Shown here: positions 22,346 through 33,782 of the stretch, one piece after another
How positions within the stretch are numbered: position 1 is the stretch's first letter
How the letters are laid out: each line of letters begins with the position of its first letter
DNA from: Ectobius pallidus
Lineage: Eukaryota > Arthropoda > Insecta > Blattodea > Ectobiidae
Reading direction: 5' to 3'
DNA: 64,000 bases
Assembly (NCBI GenBank): GCA_964059195.1
Contig: CAXKWD010000001.1
Location: 217,442,484 to 217,506,483 of the forward strand
Notes under the pieces: model-generated
Seen by the model: only the letters and a program-made list of their open reading frames with translations
What the model was told of the DNA's origin: nothing
The model's database searches: none
Program-made: the position numbers and the translations under genes

Positions 22346-22654
22346 TGTTAAAGTCGCCACAAACTAGGGGGCCTTGGTTCCGGTCTTCGATTAAGATTTG
22401 TATTGTGATGGTTTTACTTACGGCACGTTTGTAATTTTTACAGCACGGAGATTTCTTTTGTTTTCTTAGCAACCAGACTGCGTGCGGGAATGTCATGTTA
22501 CGATCCACGGCAACAATATTCGTAAGTACCACTAATTAGTTACGTCGTGCAAAAAATAATTTGTTTGATGAATATTACCAACTTCCACATAATGGTAAAG
22601 GTGCTATAGTCTGACTATTCCAAGAAAGAAACCTGAAGTAAACTAAAACCAGTA
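22346..22654. other. Unassigned sequence
   Basis: Follows the palindromic repeat; no clear homology to the partner copy beyond 22345. Confidence 0.3.
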
Positions 22655-22800
22655 TAGAAATTTAGGCTTTCACGGCCGGAGTCTATATTAAAAACATTAT
22701 TCGGGCTTGTAGCCGTGTGCCAAACGTTTCGTTCACAACTACGGCGGACATCCTCAGTGGCGGTGGAGTTTCGGGCGAAGCGTTCTGGTTGAGCATGATT
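22655..22800 (-). mobile_element. Penelope-like element terminal fragment
   Basis: The plus strand reads AGGCTTTCACGGCCGGAGTC, CAAACGTTTCGTTCACAACT and CGGACATCCTCAGTGGC, a combination I associate with the terminal repeats of Penelope-like retroelements. The minus strand contains CTGAGGA and, ~20 nt later, GAAACG, as in the hammerhead ribozymes carried by these elements. No coding part is present. Assignment is from memory of the family, not a search. Confidence 0.5.
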
Positions 22801-22851
22801 CCATGGAGTTGAGTTATTATTATAATTTTTATTTATTTATTTATTTCCTTT

Positions 22852-23585
22852 TTTGAAGTGAAACTTCTTTAGCCGCGGTAGGGGTAAATCGAGAGCTTGT
22901 GTAACGCTCAAAATCATCACGAAATTAGTGAGGTGTGAAGGAACAAACTGCACAGAAAACAATCAACTCAATGATTAGGCTTATCCAAAATTTAAAAAAT
23001 CTAAAACTCCAAAATTTAAAAATCGAAAATACAAAATTAAAAATTCCAAAAAATAAAATATTGAAAGAACCTAAATTTAAAATATACAAAATTTTAAAAT
23101 TAAAAAATTGAAAGATGCAAAACTAAAAAGTCCAAAAATTCAAAATTTAAAAAATTAAAAACCAAAATTAAAAAATCCAAATACCCAAAATTTAAAAAAT
23201 CAAAAAATTCAAAATTTCAAAAATCCAAAATTTCAAATATCCAAAATTTAAAAAATAGAAAATCCAAAATGAAAAAATCCAAAATTCAAAAATTAAAAAC
23301 TCCAAATTTATAAATTGTAAATTAATAATCCAAAAAATGAAAAATTCAAAGATCTAAATTTTAAAAAATCCAAAATTAAAAATATTAAAATATCTAAAAT
23401 TTAAAAAATCCAAAGTTAAAAAATCCAAAATTGAAAATATTAAAAGATCAAAAATTTAAAAAATCCAAAATTTAAAAAGCCAATAAACCCAATATTAAAA
23501 AGTCCAACAATCCAAAATTGAGAAAATAAAAAAATAAAAACAAGTTTCACTTCTGTTGCGTGGCGTTCCATTCACTTTTTTTTTT
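22852..23585 (+). repeat. AT-rich minisatellite element, copy 3 (family F), most complete
   Basis: TTTTTTGAAGTGAAACTTC starts the ~140-bp module (AACAATCAACTCAATGATTA); then ~540 bp of AAAATTTAAAAAATCCA-like units; then AAGTTTCACTTCTGTTGCG and TGGCGTTCCATTCAC. GAAGTGAAACTT at one end and AAGTTTCACTTC at the other are inverted. Noncoding; the G+C of the array is extremely low. Confidence 0.75.
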
Positions 23586-23792
23586 TTTTTGGCTTACAGA
23601 AAACTCATATTTCCTTTATTGGTTGCCTATTGTGGAAATAATATTTAAAGATTTATTTACCAGTTTTTTGGGGGGAGGGGGCTACTGCATTGAAATATTA
23701 TATTGGTTTCTTACACCTAATTCAAGTGCTAATTAAGAAATTATAAAATTAATATTGAGCTCGGCTATTTAGGTAAGGTAATTAATTTCATT

Positions 23793-24239
23793 ATTTCTTT
23801 CTTTGTCTTAGTTTTACCTCTCCCTTTTAGGATTTAAGCGACCCAAGCCGCCCGGGCCTTACAGGGCCGCGACCTGTCGAGAGAGGGATTATCTATCTGT
23901 GGATCACATACATAGTTTTGTGACCAGACAAGGTCATGGAGGGCCTCCCCGGATGAGTGATCAGCCCAATGCCGGGGCCTCCTCTGAGACAACACGAACA
24001 CATAGGACGAGACACACCATTCACACACACACTCACTCCAAACAAGGCGAGGATGGGATGAAGATGATAATGACGGCCAGATGATATCCGGGGACCACAA
24101 GGGCCTAAAGTTACCTGATATTTGTCTCACAGGTGAGGAAAAACTCCAGAAAAAACCCGGTAACTTGTCCAGACCAGGTTTCGAACCCGGGCCCGCTGCG
24201 TGAGAGGAGCGAACGCATCCCCCTGAGCCACAGGGGTGG
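23793..24239 (-). mobile_element. tRNA-derived SINE, family S2
   Basis: On the minus strand the head is CCCCTGTGGCTCAGGGGG (A-box) followed by GGGTTCGAAACC (B-box, ~24175-24186). The body contains GGTGGTCCCCGGATATC-like sequence, and the A-rich tail lies at 23793-23815. Target duplications ATTAATTTCATT at 23781-23792 and 24240-24251 are perfect. A 138-codon minus-strand open stretch simply reads through the SINE. Confidence 0.85.
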
Positions 24240-24251
24240 ATTAATTTCATT

Positions 24252-24718
24252 GTACACTTCTAAAATATAAGCAAAGTTACACATATTTGAGAAAAAACTA
24301 TTTTTTTTTTAAATGATAAGCTGAAATGTCCCATTTCTGGAGAATGAGCCATATAAGTTTGAAAATCACTCATCTAGCGTACCTGATTCCTGCAAATGAA
24401 ATTCTTGCAAAGTCTGGAGAAGAAAGCTTACAATGAAAAGGATGCATTGTATTTCTTATTATCATTTCCGTGAGAACAACTCGTGTGACGTAACCAAGAA
24501 AACAATTGAAACGCTGCAGCCAGCTGGTGCAAATCTGGATGAGCTCTAGGAGAGTGGTGTTTTGATGGTGACATTAATTTTGATGGTCTCAGAGACGCGC
24601 TGACGGGCGGGGTATGTATTATCTGCACAAGGCGGTGTGCAATTCCTTCAGTACAGTCCCTTCGCCTCCTTAATGAATTTCGTGACCGCAGAGGATGTCA
24701 ATATTATAATGTTTTACA
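24252..24718. other. Unassigned sequence
   Basis: No element ends or coding motif recognised. Confidence 0.35.
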
Positions 24719-24726
24719 CTCATAAC

Positions 24727-25472
24727 TAGACTTCGAACTATTAGGTCGCTAAAAAATGCTGTTTTATGTACCTAAAATAGGCACAAAAAATTGGAAAATA
24801 GGTTATAAAAATCGTAAAATAGTCTCTTAAAAATCGTTAAGTAGCCAATTTACTGAAATATCTCAATTGCAATGCAGAATATCATATTTATTGAAGTCAC
24901 CATTAATCAATAATCATGATAAAACACAGATATAGGCCTATGGTACACAGAATTTTATAGACCTATTACTAGGGCCTGTATTACTACCATAATAGTGAAA
25001 ACCTAATCCCTGCGCCCAGAAGTTACGCACGCTAGCATATTCAACCCCTTGTATCCCTCAGTGATTTAGAGAAATACTATTTTATTTTTTTTTTACTGGA
25101 TGTGGGAGTCGGGAGAAAAACACTACATTTTCTTGGGAATTCCAAGGATTTTTTCTACTGAAGACGAAACATTCCTTACTATTTAATCACGTCACAAATA
25201 TGTCATGTAGGCCTACTGCACATTCCGAGCTAAAAATTTAGTGCGAACTGAAAATAAATGCTAGAATTTATAACAAAAATAACTTATTTTGAACTTTAAA
25301 TGAAAAACAAGCAAAAAAGGCAATATTAGGCTCTAACGTAAAAATAGGCTGTTTTAGGTCCGATAAAAGTATCAGTTTTAGGCATAGTCACTTATGAAAC
25401 ATGCATATACAAGTTTTCGTCCATATATCACTTGAGGATAAAAATAGGTTTTTACCTAAAATCCGAAGTCTA
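24727..25472 (-). mobile_element. hAT nonautonomous element (family hAT-N3) with 8-bp TSD; empty-site reference
   Basis: Ends TAGACTTCGAAC and ATCCGAAGTCTA, flanked by CTCATAAC at 24719-24726 and 25473-25480. It is the same family as 47010-55655. This copy is uninterrupted where that one holds the Harbinger/BEL nest: TTA at 25326-25328 (TAA on the minus strand) is the empty site. It carries TAGGCCTA at 24933 and 25208. No intact frame, 746 bp. Confidence 0.9.
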
Positions 25473-25494
25473 CTCATAACCTTATACCCTCGTG

Positions 25495-25546
25495 CAATAG
25501 CTATTTATATATCAAGTAGCAAAATAACGCTTTAGAGAGTGAATCT
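25495..25546 (+). repeat. Fragment of palindrome-cored repeat (P family)
   Basis: AATAGCTATTTATATATCAAG then GCAAAATAACGCTTTAG matches the start of P1/P2. It is cut at a TA by the following mariner end. Confidence 0.6.
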
Positions 25547-26030
25547 ACGAGGGTCATTCACAAAGTTAATTTCCCTGCAGCTGTTTACAGAAAAAAACAC
25601 AATTACGTAGAAATATTTATTGCAACAGATACATCAAGTGTTCAGCTATTTTTAAACAAATTCGCCACGGGAATTGACGCATTTGTCTTAACATGGAACC
25701 AATTTTTCAACACTTTTGTCGTAGAAGTCTTGCCGCCTGGGATTTGAACCACTGTGTGACAACCATCTCCGCTTCTCAGTTATTGTCTGTCATTTATTCA
25801 GGTAAGGAGAGATGGAAATCACTGGGAGCGAAATCCGGGCTGTAGGGTGGGTGTTGAAAAATCTCCTAGCCGAACTTTTGCAGGATATTTGCAGGAGGTG
25901 TCGAAGCCTCCACTTTACAGCTCGGACCGCGCACCCCTCAAGAAATGATAGTGAATTACAGAGAATGGTAGTTGGTCCCACGTTGTGACAAATGTCTCAA
26001 TTCCGGCGGTGAATATGTTAAAAAATAGCC
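25547..26030. mobile_element. Fold-back mariner derivative, copy C
   Basis: Starts CGAGGGTCATTCACAAAG after TA (25545-25546). The left half is the minus-strand mariner 3' region (VVTQWFKSQAA-like); the right half on the plus strand retains a degraded HPPYSPDLAPSD block (with a deletion) and ends CLNSGGEYVKK-stop near 26025. The right terminal repeat is missing. Inactive. Confidence 0.7.
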
Positions 26031-26043
26031 ACCACGGTAAACT

Positions 26044-26562
26044 AATAATAAAAATAATAATATAAGGTAAACTGATGTAACAAAGGGATAATTGCAATTA
26101 TGATGTGCAGAAAATAATTTTTTTTTATCGATTTCCGTAAGCTCCAGATCGATTCATTAAGCAGGGCTTAGGGAAAAGTAAAGGTCTAGTTTGATAAACA
26201 TATATGAAGGAATATGTGGGTAGTGTTATTTGCCATAGCTAACTGTAGCCTAATGCAACTTACAAAGCCGTAAAATAATGAACACTGTAAAACAATATGT
26301 TGTCATGAGAACTGATTTGATCTGATAAATTCTTTCTAATATATTACCATAAAATAGGCACCAAATTAGGCATTACTCCGGTACCGATTTGGTCCAATAT
26401 CAATAGGCTTCTTCCCATGGACATTATAATTGCGTATATCAACTTTCATGAAAATCCGATAAAGTTTAATTGAGTTATCGCCCGTACAGATAAAAGGACA
26501 GACGGATAGACATTTTCCCGTCCCCCACACAATCCTATAAAGGACCATTCTGGTATTTAATA
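26044..26562 (-). repeat. Dispersed repeat R-A, copy 3
   Basis: AAGGTAAACTGATGTAACAA through GGTCCAATATCAATAGGC and a GACAGACGGATAGACAT stretch to CATTCTGGTATTTAATAA. The first terminal GTGCCAGAATG is deleted. TAGCCTA at 26246 replaces TA of other copies. Confidence 0.75.
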
Positions 26563-26570
26563 ATAATAAC

Positions 26571-27454
26571 TAGGGCTCGGACTTTTAGGTAAATATACAT
26601 ATTTTTTCTGCTATTACTTATGATTTCTGGACTTTGTCAAAGTTCCAGTTGGAACCTTTGGATTCAAAATACTGAGTTGCATATCACATGAAAAAAAATA
26701 TTTTCGATATTTCTTATTTGAATAAATATTTTTTGTAACTTAATTTTTTTTGCATATTTTACCACTTATCATGTTCAAAAATGAATATTTTGACTGTTTT
26801 TGTAAAATTGCGCCATATTTTCAATGTGTTGCGTTGTTAGGCCTATGTTGAATCAGACAATAAATCAGGCCTGATTTGGCCTTTATTAGTGCAAATTTCT
26901 GTTTCCTCTCACACTGCATTACTAAGTTGGGAACAACAAAACAATTGCTGACAGAATCAATAAAAGAAATCAAACAAATTGAAAACAAACTTAACAAAAT
27001 CAGTGGTTCAAAAGCAACAAAATTAAAGAAAAATCCTGTCATGCCTAAATAAGAATGAGGAGTTACAAGTGTTATTGCAAGATTTCAGATATTTTAATGG
27101 TTAACAGTGTAGATAAATTGGAGCAGATGGAACATCTGAGTGTCAGTGACATTGCGTGTTAAAAATATGCAAGATTAACATCCTGCGATGTTGAACGTAC
27201 ATTTTCAAGATACAAGTATCTGTTCCGTGAAAATCGTCACAGCTTTAAGATGCACAACTAAAGCTCTACTTTTGTCGTTCACTGCAACAGTTCTACACTT
27301 GCTGACTAGAATGACTAGATGAGTACTTTTGTAAATATTGGTTAAATAAGTTAATTAAAATATTTTCATATTTTTTAAACATATTTTTTTACTTTTTAAC
27401 TACATAAAAAATAAATATTTTAGTTTTTATAAGCACCTAAAAGTCCGAGCCCTA
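26571..27454 (+). mobile_element. hAT element with transposase remnant, 8-bp TSD
   Basis: Ends TAGGGCTCGGACTTTTAGGT and its exact complement, flanked by ATAATAAC (26563-26570, 27455-27462). The 20-bp perfect inverted repeats and 8-bp duplication identify it as hAT. The central part encodes pieces of a hAT transposase; see the overlapping pseudogene. Confidence 0.9.
26939..27258 (+). pseudogene. hAT transposase C-terminal remnant
   Basis: Plus-strand pieces: KQLLTESIKEIKQIENKLNK followed by KNPVMPK, and after several stops RLTSCDVERTFSRYKYLF then RENRHSFKMHN-stop. The SCDVERTFSRYK..L..NR.SF block is the hAT C-terminal dimerisation region. Stops between blocks and the loss of the DDE core make it inactive. 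Parent of, or derived from, the surrounding element. Confidence 0.8.
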
Positions 27455-27462
27455 ATAATAAC

Positions 27463-27645
27463 AATAGTACTTGATAAAATTCTACAAACATTCTAGTTTC
27501 AGATTCTATTTTCGTTTATGACATTCTGTGTGTATAAAGGGCGTCAGGTGACTTTTTAAATCGCCTTCCGCACGTTCCTGACTGCTACCTGCCTGCCTTA
27601 AATATCGTTTATCTAACTTTTTTTTTTCAGCATTTTTCATAATTT
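27463..27645. other. Short unassigned spacer
   Basis: Nothing recognised. Confidence 0.3.
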
Positions 27646-27945
27646 AAAATACTCCACACGATGCAATTTCTCTTAAATTTTCAGCACATGTTCTTAAGGT
27701 GTAGTTATAAAAATCTGTCATATGAATTTTTGAAATTATGGATATTTTATTAGTTATGAATTTTCAAAATAAATATATTTTTGAAATTTTGAAATATAAA
27801 TATATATAACTTACACTTTTTTAATCTCAGGAACCATAAACCTTAGAAAAAAATCATATGATAATTTTTTTCTTCATAGTTAGCTAAATAAAGTGCATTT
27901 GTAAAAAAATTAATTTTTGAAAATTTTCATTGTGTGGAGTATTTT
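27646..27945. repeat. Inverted-repeat-bounded AT-rich segment
   Basis: AAAATACTCCACACGATG and CATTGTGTGGAGTATTTT sit 300 bp apart as inverted repeats. No target duplication seen. Very AT-rich interior. Confidence 0.45.
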
Positions 27946-28687
27946 GAAGATCGCTCTACTTTTATACTATGAAAATTAATAACTCAAAAACTTTTCAAGA
28001 TATTAGGATAAAATTTTAAACCATAAAATAAATGCACGAGGCAAGTGTATGGTAAAATTTTGAGCTATATTGCTTGAAAACTTTCGATTTTAGTAATTTC
28101 AGTGGTGCATTCCCTTAATAATAATAACAATAGTACTTGAAGTATGAAATCCTACAGGAAACCAAATAAAAGCCCATAGGCTTTAGGGATTTTTTCACGT
28201 AAAATAATAAACTCTGCAGCTGGAAACATTGCACAAGCCACATATTAAAAGCTTCCAAACGAAAGTGAGGAAGACAAATTCTTGGAACCGTATTAGTAGA
28301 GAATACCTTTCTCCTGGAATGCGGTGGAGCACAACGCGGATAGAATTCCTATTTCTCGATCTTTATTATAAGGATGTAATAATGCGTTGTATTGGATTCC
28401 AGGTAAGTTTACTCCCTACGTCATATATCCAAGAGGTGAAATTCCGAAAACCTTATAATATGATAATAATTATTATAGTAATAATAATAATAATTAGGGC
28501 AAAATTTTTAGGTTTTAAAAACCCTGTTTTAGTTTCTAAACATAATCAATATTATAATCACACTGTGAACCTAAATAAAGACTTATAAGCTAGCATATGA
28601 GTGTTGAGTCATGATTTCCATACTTTAAAATAAAGGGCTGTACTTACATATTAGTATAGAAAAATTGTAAATTTGCAGAAGATAATA
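27946..28687. other. Unassigned AT-rich sequence
   Basis: Includes a short ATT/AAT run near 28460-28495. A 119-codon plus-strand open stretch passes through that run and has no motif; not called a gene. Confidence 0.35.
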
Positions 28688-29082
28688 TCTATATTAATAA
28701 AAGGAAGTGTCTGTCCTCCTCCGTCTGTCCTCCGTCTGTCCGCGATGCCCAGCGAAATCTACTGAACGCAGAGATCTGAAATTTTATACATAGGCGGACT
28801 AAAGGGTCGGAATGTGCACCTCGAAGCCGGAATTTTAATTTTCGCTTTAGTTCGTGAGTTATGAGTGAAAAACGGGCAGAAAACGTGTATTTATTCCGTT
28901 TTCGAAGCATGAGTTTTCAGTAATACAAATCAATTACACTAGGCTTTGGCTATTTTTGTCAAACCTTCGACATAAAAGCATCGCGATCTCTTGAATGGTG
29001 TAGCTCACGCTGGTCGATTCATTTGCTTTTAATGTCAAGGCACGCAAACATAATGTGAAGTTTTCAACCTACACCGAAGAGG

Positions 29083-29142
<60 letters not shown>

Positions 29143-29380
29143 GGGATAATCAATATTAGCCTAAATATGGTCAAACGTTGTTCGATTTGGACGAAACTCA
29201 CTATACAGGGGTTTTCTGGGCCAAGGAACTCGAATCTGAGGTCGCTTTTACCAGGTGACGCTATCTAATCGTGATATGTAGTCCACATGATTTAGGTGTT
29301 AATATAATGATTTAACTATTATGCTCTTAATTTTTAATTTTTGAAATAATTATCGCGGGCGAAGCCACGGGCACATGCTA
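28688..29380 (+). mobile_element. Helitron H1
   Basis: Starts TCTATATTAATAAAAGG after A; 3' part has TTATCGCGGGCGAAGCCACGG hairpin and ends CACATGCTA where H2 begins. Contains a ~19-unit ATT microsatellite (29084-29141). Noncoding relatives H2, H3 and H4 share CGATGCCCAGCGAAATCTAC and AACTCACTATACAG blocks. Confidence 0.85.
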
Positions 29381-29999
29381 TCTTAAAATAATAAAAGGAC
29401 GTGTTTGTCTGTCTGTCCACGATGCCCAGCGAAATCTACTGAACGCAGAGATCTGAAATTTTAAACATAGATGGGCTGAAAGGTGGGCGAATGCGCATCG
29501 AAGCCGGATTTTTAATTTTAGCTTTCGTTCGCGAGTTGTGAGTGAAAAACTGGCAGAAAACGTGATTTTAGCGCTGTCGAAGCATCAGATTTCAGTAATA
29601 CATTTCAATGTCAAATCAATTGCAGTTGGCTTTGGCTATTTTTGTCATACCGTGGTAATAAAAGCATCGCGATCGCTAGAATGTTGTAAGCCCACGCTGG
29701 TCGATTCATTTGTTTAGAATGTCAAGGCCCGTAGACATATGAAATTTTCAACCTACACGGAAGAGGGGTAATCAACATAGACCTAAATATGGTTAAACAT
29801 CGTTCGATTTGGACGAAACTCACTATACAGGGATTTTCTGGGCCAAGGAACTCGAATCTGAGATCGCTTTTACCAGGCGACGCTATCTAATGTAGTCCAC
29901 GTGATTTAGGTGTTAATAAATATAATGATTTAACTATTATGCTCTTAATTTTTAATTTTTGAAATAATTATCGCGGGCAAAGCCGCGGGCACATGCTAG
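29381..29999 (+). mobile_element. Helitron H2, abutting H1
   Basis: Starts TCTTAAAATAATAAAAGG immediately after the CTA of H1 and ends ACATGCTAG before T, with hairpin TCGCGGGCAAAGCCGCGGG. Lacks the ATT run. It appears to have inserted at the 3' end of H1. Confidence 0.85.
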
Positions 30000-30139
30000 T
30001 ATTGTATAAAATATGATTGCTAATTGTGGACGATTCCTCTACAAGTACTTATAATTAAATGTAACTTAATCACATGTGATGTGCATGACACATATTGCTA
30101 CATAAGAGAATACTAAGATGATTAAAAAATATCTTACAA

Positions 30140-30804
30140 TCTATATTAATAAAAGGAAGTGTCTGTCTGTCTGTCTGTCCGCGATGCCCAGCGAAATCTA
30201 CAGAACGCAGAGATCTGAAATTTTAAACATAGGTAGACTGAAGGGTCGGGAAATGCACCTCGAAGCCGGAATTTTAATTTTCACTTTCGTTTGTTAGTTA
30301 TGAGTGAAAAACGGGCAGAAAACATGTATCTTTTGCGTTTTTGAAGCATCAGTTTTCAGTAATACATTACAATGTCAAATCAATTACAGTAGGCTTTGGC
30401 TATTTTTGTCATACCTTAGACATAAAACCACCGCGATCGCTTGAATGTTGTAGCTCACGCTGGTCGATTCATTTGTTTATAATCTCAAGGCACGCAGACA
30501 TATGAAATTTCCAACCTACACCGAAGAGGATTATTATTATTATTATTATTATTATAAGAGGGATAATCAATATAGGCTTAAATATGGTCAAACGTTGTTC
30601 GATTTGGACGAAACTCACTATACAGGGGTTTTCTGGGCCAAGGTCCTCGAATCTGAGGTCGCTTTTACCAGGCGACGCTATCTAATCGTGGTATGTAGTC
30701 CACGTGATTTAGGTGTTAATAAATATAATGATTTACTATTATGCTCTTAATTTTTAATTTTTCAAATAATTATCGCGGGCGAAGCCGCGGGTAGTACATG
30801 CTAG
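30140..30804 (+). mobile_element. Helitron H3
   Basis: TCTATATTAATAAAAGG after A, hairpin TCGCGGGCGAAGCCGCGGG, end TACATGCTAG before T. Contains a short ATT run at 30523-30556 at the same place as in H1. 140 bp of other sequence separates it from H2. Confidence 0.85.
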
Positions 30805-31772
30805 TTGTTATATATAAGAACTGATAACAAATAACAAGTGTCATAAAATTATCTAGTAGATTCCTTATCAGCACCCCACAGAATTAATATCAACAAGATG
30901 GAAAAATTCTCATATAATAAAACTTATAGCTTTACTTTAGTTTTTTTACGGTTTTCAGACAATTTTTTTAAAGTTTGAATTTAATAAGAACAATAAACAC
31001 ATTGAAAAAAAATATATTCATTTATTTTGTTTTCACTTAAATTTCCATGGATCTGAACCGCAAAACTTTAGGAACATTTTTGCTTAGTTTTAGAACTACC
31101 TTTGTCATGTCCAAATCCATCACAAACTCAACAAGAACTTTTTTCAATTAATCAGTTTTTAGAATACTTCATTTTCGGTATCTTGCTGGAGCAAACACTG
31201 TAATAAACTGCAAGTGTGAGCTCCATAAGAATGCCTTTAATTTGCTTCTAAAGAAACCGGGGATTTCGGTTCACTTAAGATTTCCTTTACCGAAACATGG
31301 GGTACAAAATGACAAAATGCAATGCTATATTTTATATTTCGGATATAGAACAATCACGATAGTTTATCTTATAAAATGCTTGTCAGCTCGTTACTGGCCA
31401 CGTAACCATCAGTGTACTGTGATTGCTGCCATTAAACAGCACGAAAACAGATTATTTTATGCAACATAACTTGTTTGGAAATTGAAATAATATAAATGTA
31501 CATTGATTAAAAACACAATTTCGATTCTGTGCAAGCCGGGTCTAGTGATTTTATAGCGTTTTGATGTAAGCAAATACCACGACGCCCTCCATCTTGTGAT
31601 GTTCGCTATTGGTTGCATTGGGAACTTGGATCGATTCATGGCATCGATTCCTGGACTGTTCATTCATCTAGTGTGGCGTGATTTTACGACTGTCAGAATA
31701 TTGACAACAAAGTAAGAAAATTATTATTATTTATAAAATCCGTAACATTTTATTTATGGAATAGTCTTAATA
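30805..31772. other. Unassigned sequence
   Basis: No repeat partner or coding motif recognised apart from AT-rich low complexity. Confidence 0.35.
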
Positions 31773-31833
31773 AATCCTACACGAGATTGCGAGTTTCATC
31801 GGATCTATAAACTCTTAATCTCTCGTGGGATTA
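31773..31833. repeat. Hairpin repeat
   Basis: AATCCTACACGAGATTGCGA and TAATCTCTCGTGGGATT pair around CATCGGATCTAT with GAGTTT/AAACTC extending the stem. One arm recurs at 3404-3452. Confidence 0.55.
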
Positions 31834-32814
31834 CTTGTGATAACATTTCTTTTTAAATATAACTTTTATTTTAAATGTACAGAAACATATATAAAATAGC
31901 TTTGTCAAAGAACTTTTATAGTGCCTTAGATGTATTTGAACCATGCTCTTTAGTTAACCCACCATTCAGTCTAATCTGTCCTTCCGTCCGCCATCAATTT
32001 ATTGTGAACTGATGTGTAAATGCTTTGCCTTCTGTAACGCCATGATTAGTTGATTACTGATCAACAAACAGATAAAAATATAACACAAGGGGCCTGTTCA
32101 ACTTTCCAATGTATTTCGCTTCCCTACTGTTTCAAAGGGCTGATTCATCAACCGTAAAAGGTTATTTTATTTCACACAAAACCCCCCAAAAGATATTCAT
32201 TCGCCACCATCGAACACAATTCAGCAAAACATGAATACAGTACGCTCAGAATTAATCAATGAATAGGATTTAGAAAGTCAAATAATACGGCTGGGTTGAA
32301 TGCATGGCTAATTAGTGCTCATTTCACTCGGTAGATGCCTCTGTCATGTGCTAATTGGACGCGAATGATTGAACAGTCAATTGTTGGATGATGTTTTCAT
32401 GCGGTATTTAATCTCTTTGCAAACGTTTTTTCTTTATTCTTTTTTTTTCAATTGGATTACGCACGATTAACTACAAACATAGAAAACAAATAATAATTTC
32501 GGAGTTTTAATTTATAAGTTGATTTCATGTTGGTTATTTACAGGAATTCAATAACAAGGAGAACGCTTTTTAATTGTATTTATCGTAATATATACAGCCC
32601 GGCCGCCATATTCATGTTCAATATGGGGAGTATTAATTCATCCCTTAACTCTATTGGCTTATTGAATTGGGAAAATTACTGCCGGGGTAATTAACAATAT
32701 GGAAAACCAGTATATATCTCTCTCCCCATTCTAATTTATTGAAAACTAATTATATGGTCTCTCTTTTCCAATACTTCTCATGATGATACCGATAATCAAG
32801 GCTGGAATTTGATG
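31834..32814. other. Unassigned sequence
   Basis: Nothing recognised; no homology to other parts of the window seen. Confidence 0.35.
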
Positions 32815-33150
32815 ACATGTCATCTTTTAACTGGAACATCATGGACGTTGCCCACTAGTGCAGGTTTTCTGATCATGGTTCCTAGATTATAAAAATTGTA
32901 GTTTTTAATATCGTTCTTGGTCACTTTCTCTATTTCTTTTAAGTAGCCTAATATTAGATTTAATGTCATTATTTGGTCATTTTTGTCATTTTGCGGTCAA
33001 TATTTCCTACATTTTATATTTTAGGTATTTTTTAAATATAAAGTAATTATTTTTTTTATTATGTGTTGTTTATTGCATTATAGGCTATAGAGGTTTTGTG
33101 CATTTACTTACATTGAATATTATCGGAACTCTAAACAAGCATAAATAAAT
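32815..33150 (+). repeat. Divergent hAT-N2-like fragment
   Basis: TTTGATGACATGTCATCTTTT at the start and GTCATTATTTGGTCATTTTT with TTATATTTTAGGTATTTTT inside resemble the hAT-N2 interior (19.7-19.86 kb). Ends and duplication not visible. Confidence 0.45.
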
Positions 33151-33445
33151 AAACCTTGTTATAATTTTAATGTGGATACAGCAAGTCGGTGTTTCCTGCA
33201 ATGTGGCCTCTTATTCTATGTCAGAATGTGAAATGAGAAAGATGTATTGGCCATGCATAGAGTAAAGAAAGTTACATGAGTGCATTAATAAGATTTCATT
33301 TGTGTTATGTATACTTCGAGGATGCGATACGACATGGTAACGACATACTCTTCATTTTTACAGCCAATGTACATGAAGGGAATGCCATATGTAATATTAT
33401 ATTATACTAAAGGGCAAATTTTTATTTGGCAGAGGAAGTTATGTG

Positions 33446-33749
33446 GGGGTACGCCGTAGCGTAGTGGTTGAGGCGCAGTGCTACAAAGCGGAAGGTCGCG
33501 GGTTCGATCCCCGATGAGGTCGTTGGAGTTTTTCAATTGGCCTAATCCTTCTGGTGGCACTATGGCCCTTGGGTCGACTCAGCCACTACAGAAATGAGTA
33601 CCAGGAGCAATACTGGGGGTAAAGGCGGCCGGTGCGTAAGGCTGACAACCATACCACCTCCATGTTCCGATGTCTAAAAATCTGGGAGCCTCAACCTCCT
33701 GGAACCCTCTGGGCCTCCATGGTCTGCAATAGGGAACACTTTTTACTTT
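33446..33749 (+). mobile_element. tRNA-derived SINE, family S1, copy 2
   Basis: GGGGTACGCCGTAGCGTAGT head, B-box GGTTCGATCCC at 33501, body as in copy 1, T-rich tail CACTTTTTACTTT. Target duplication AGAGGAAGTTATGTG at 33431-33445; the right copy (from 33750) has a 5-bp internal AAGTT repeat. Confidence 0.9.
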
Positions 33750-33782
33750 AGAGGAAGTTAAGTTATGTGAGTTTCACATCAG

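Noticed and set aside
23834..24250. 138-codon minus-strand open frame
   Set aside because: Lies wholly within SINE S2, which has a tRNA-like head, A-rich tail and target duplications; the frame is incidental.
28229..28588. 119-codon plus-strand open frame
   Set aside because: Runs through an ATT-type microsatellite and has no family resemblance.
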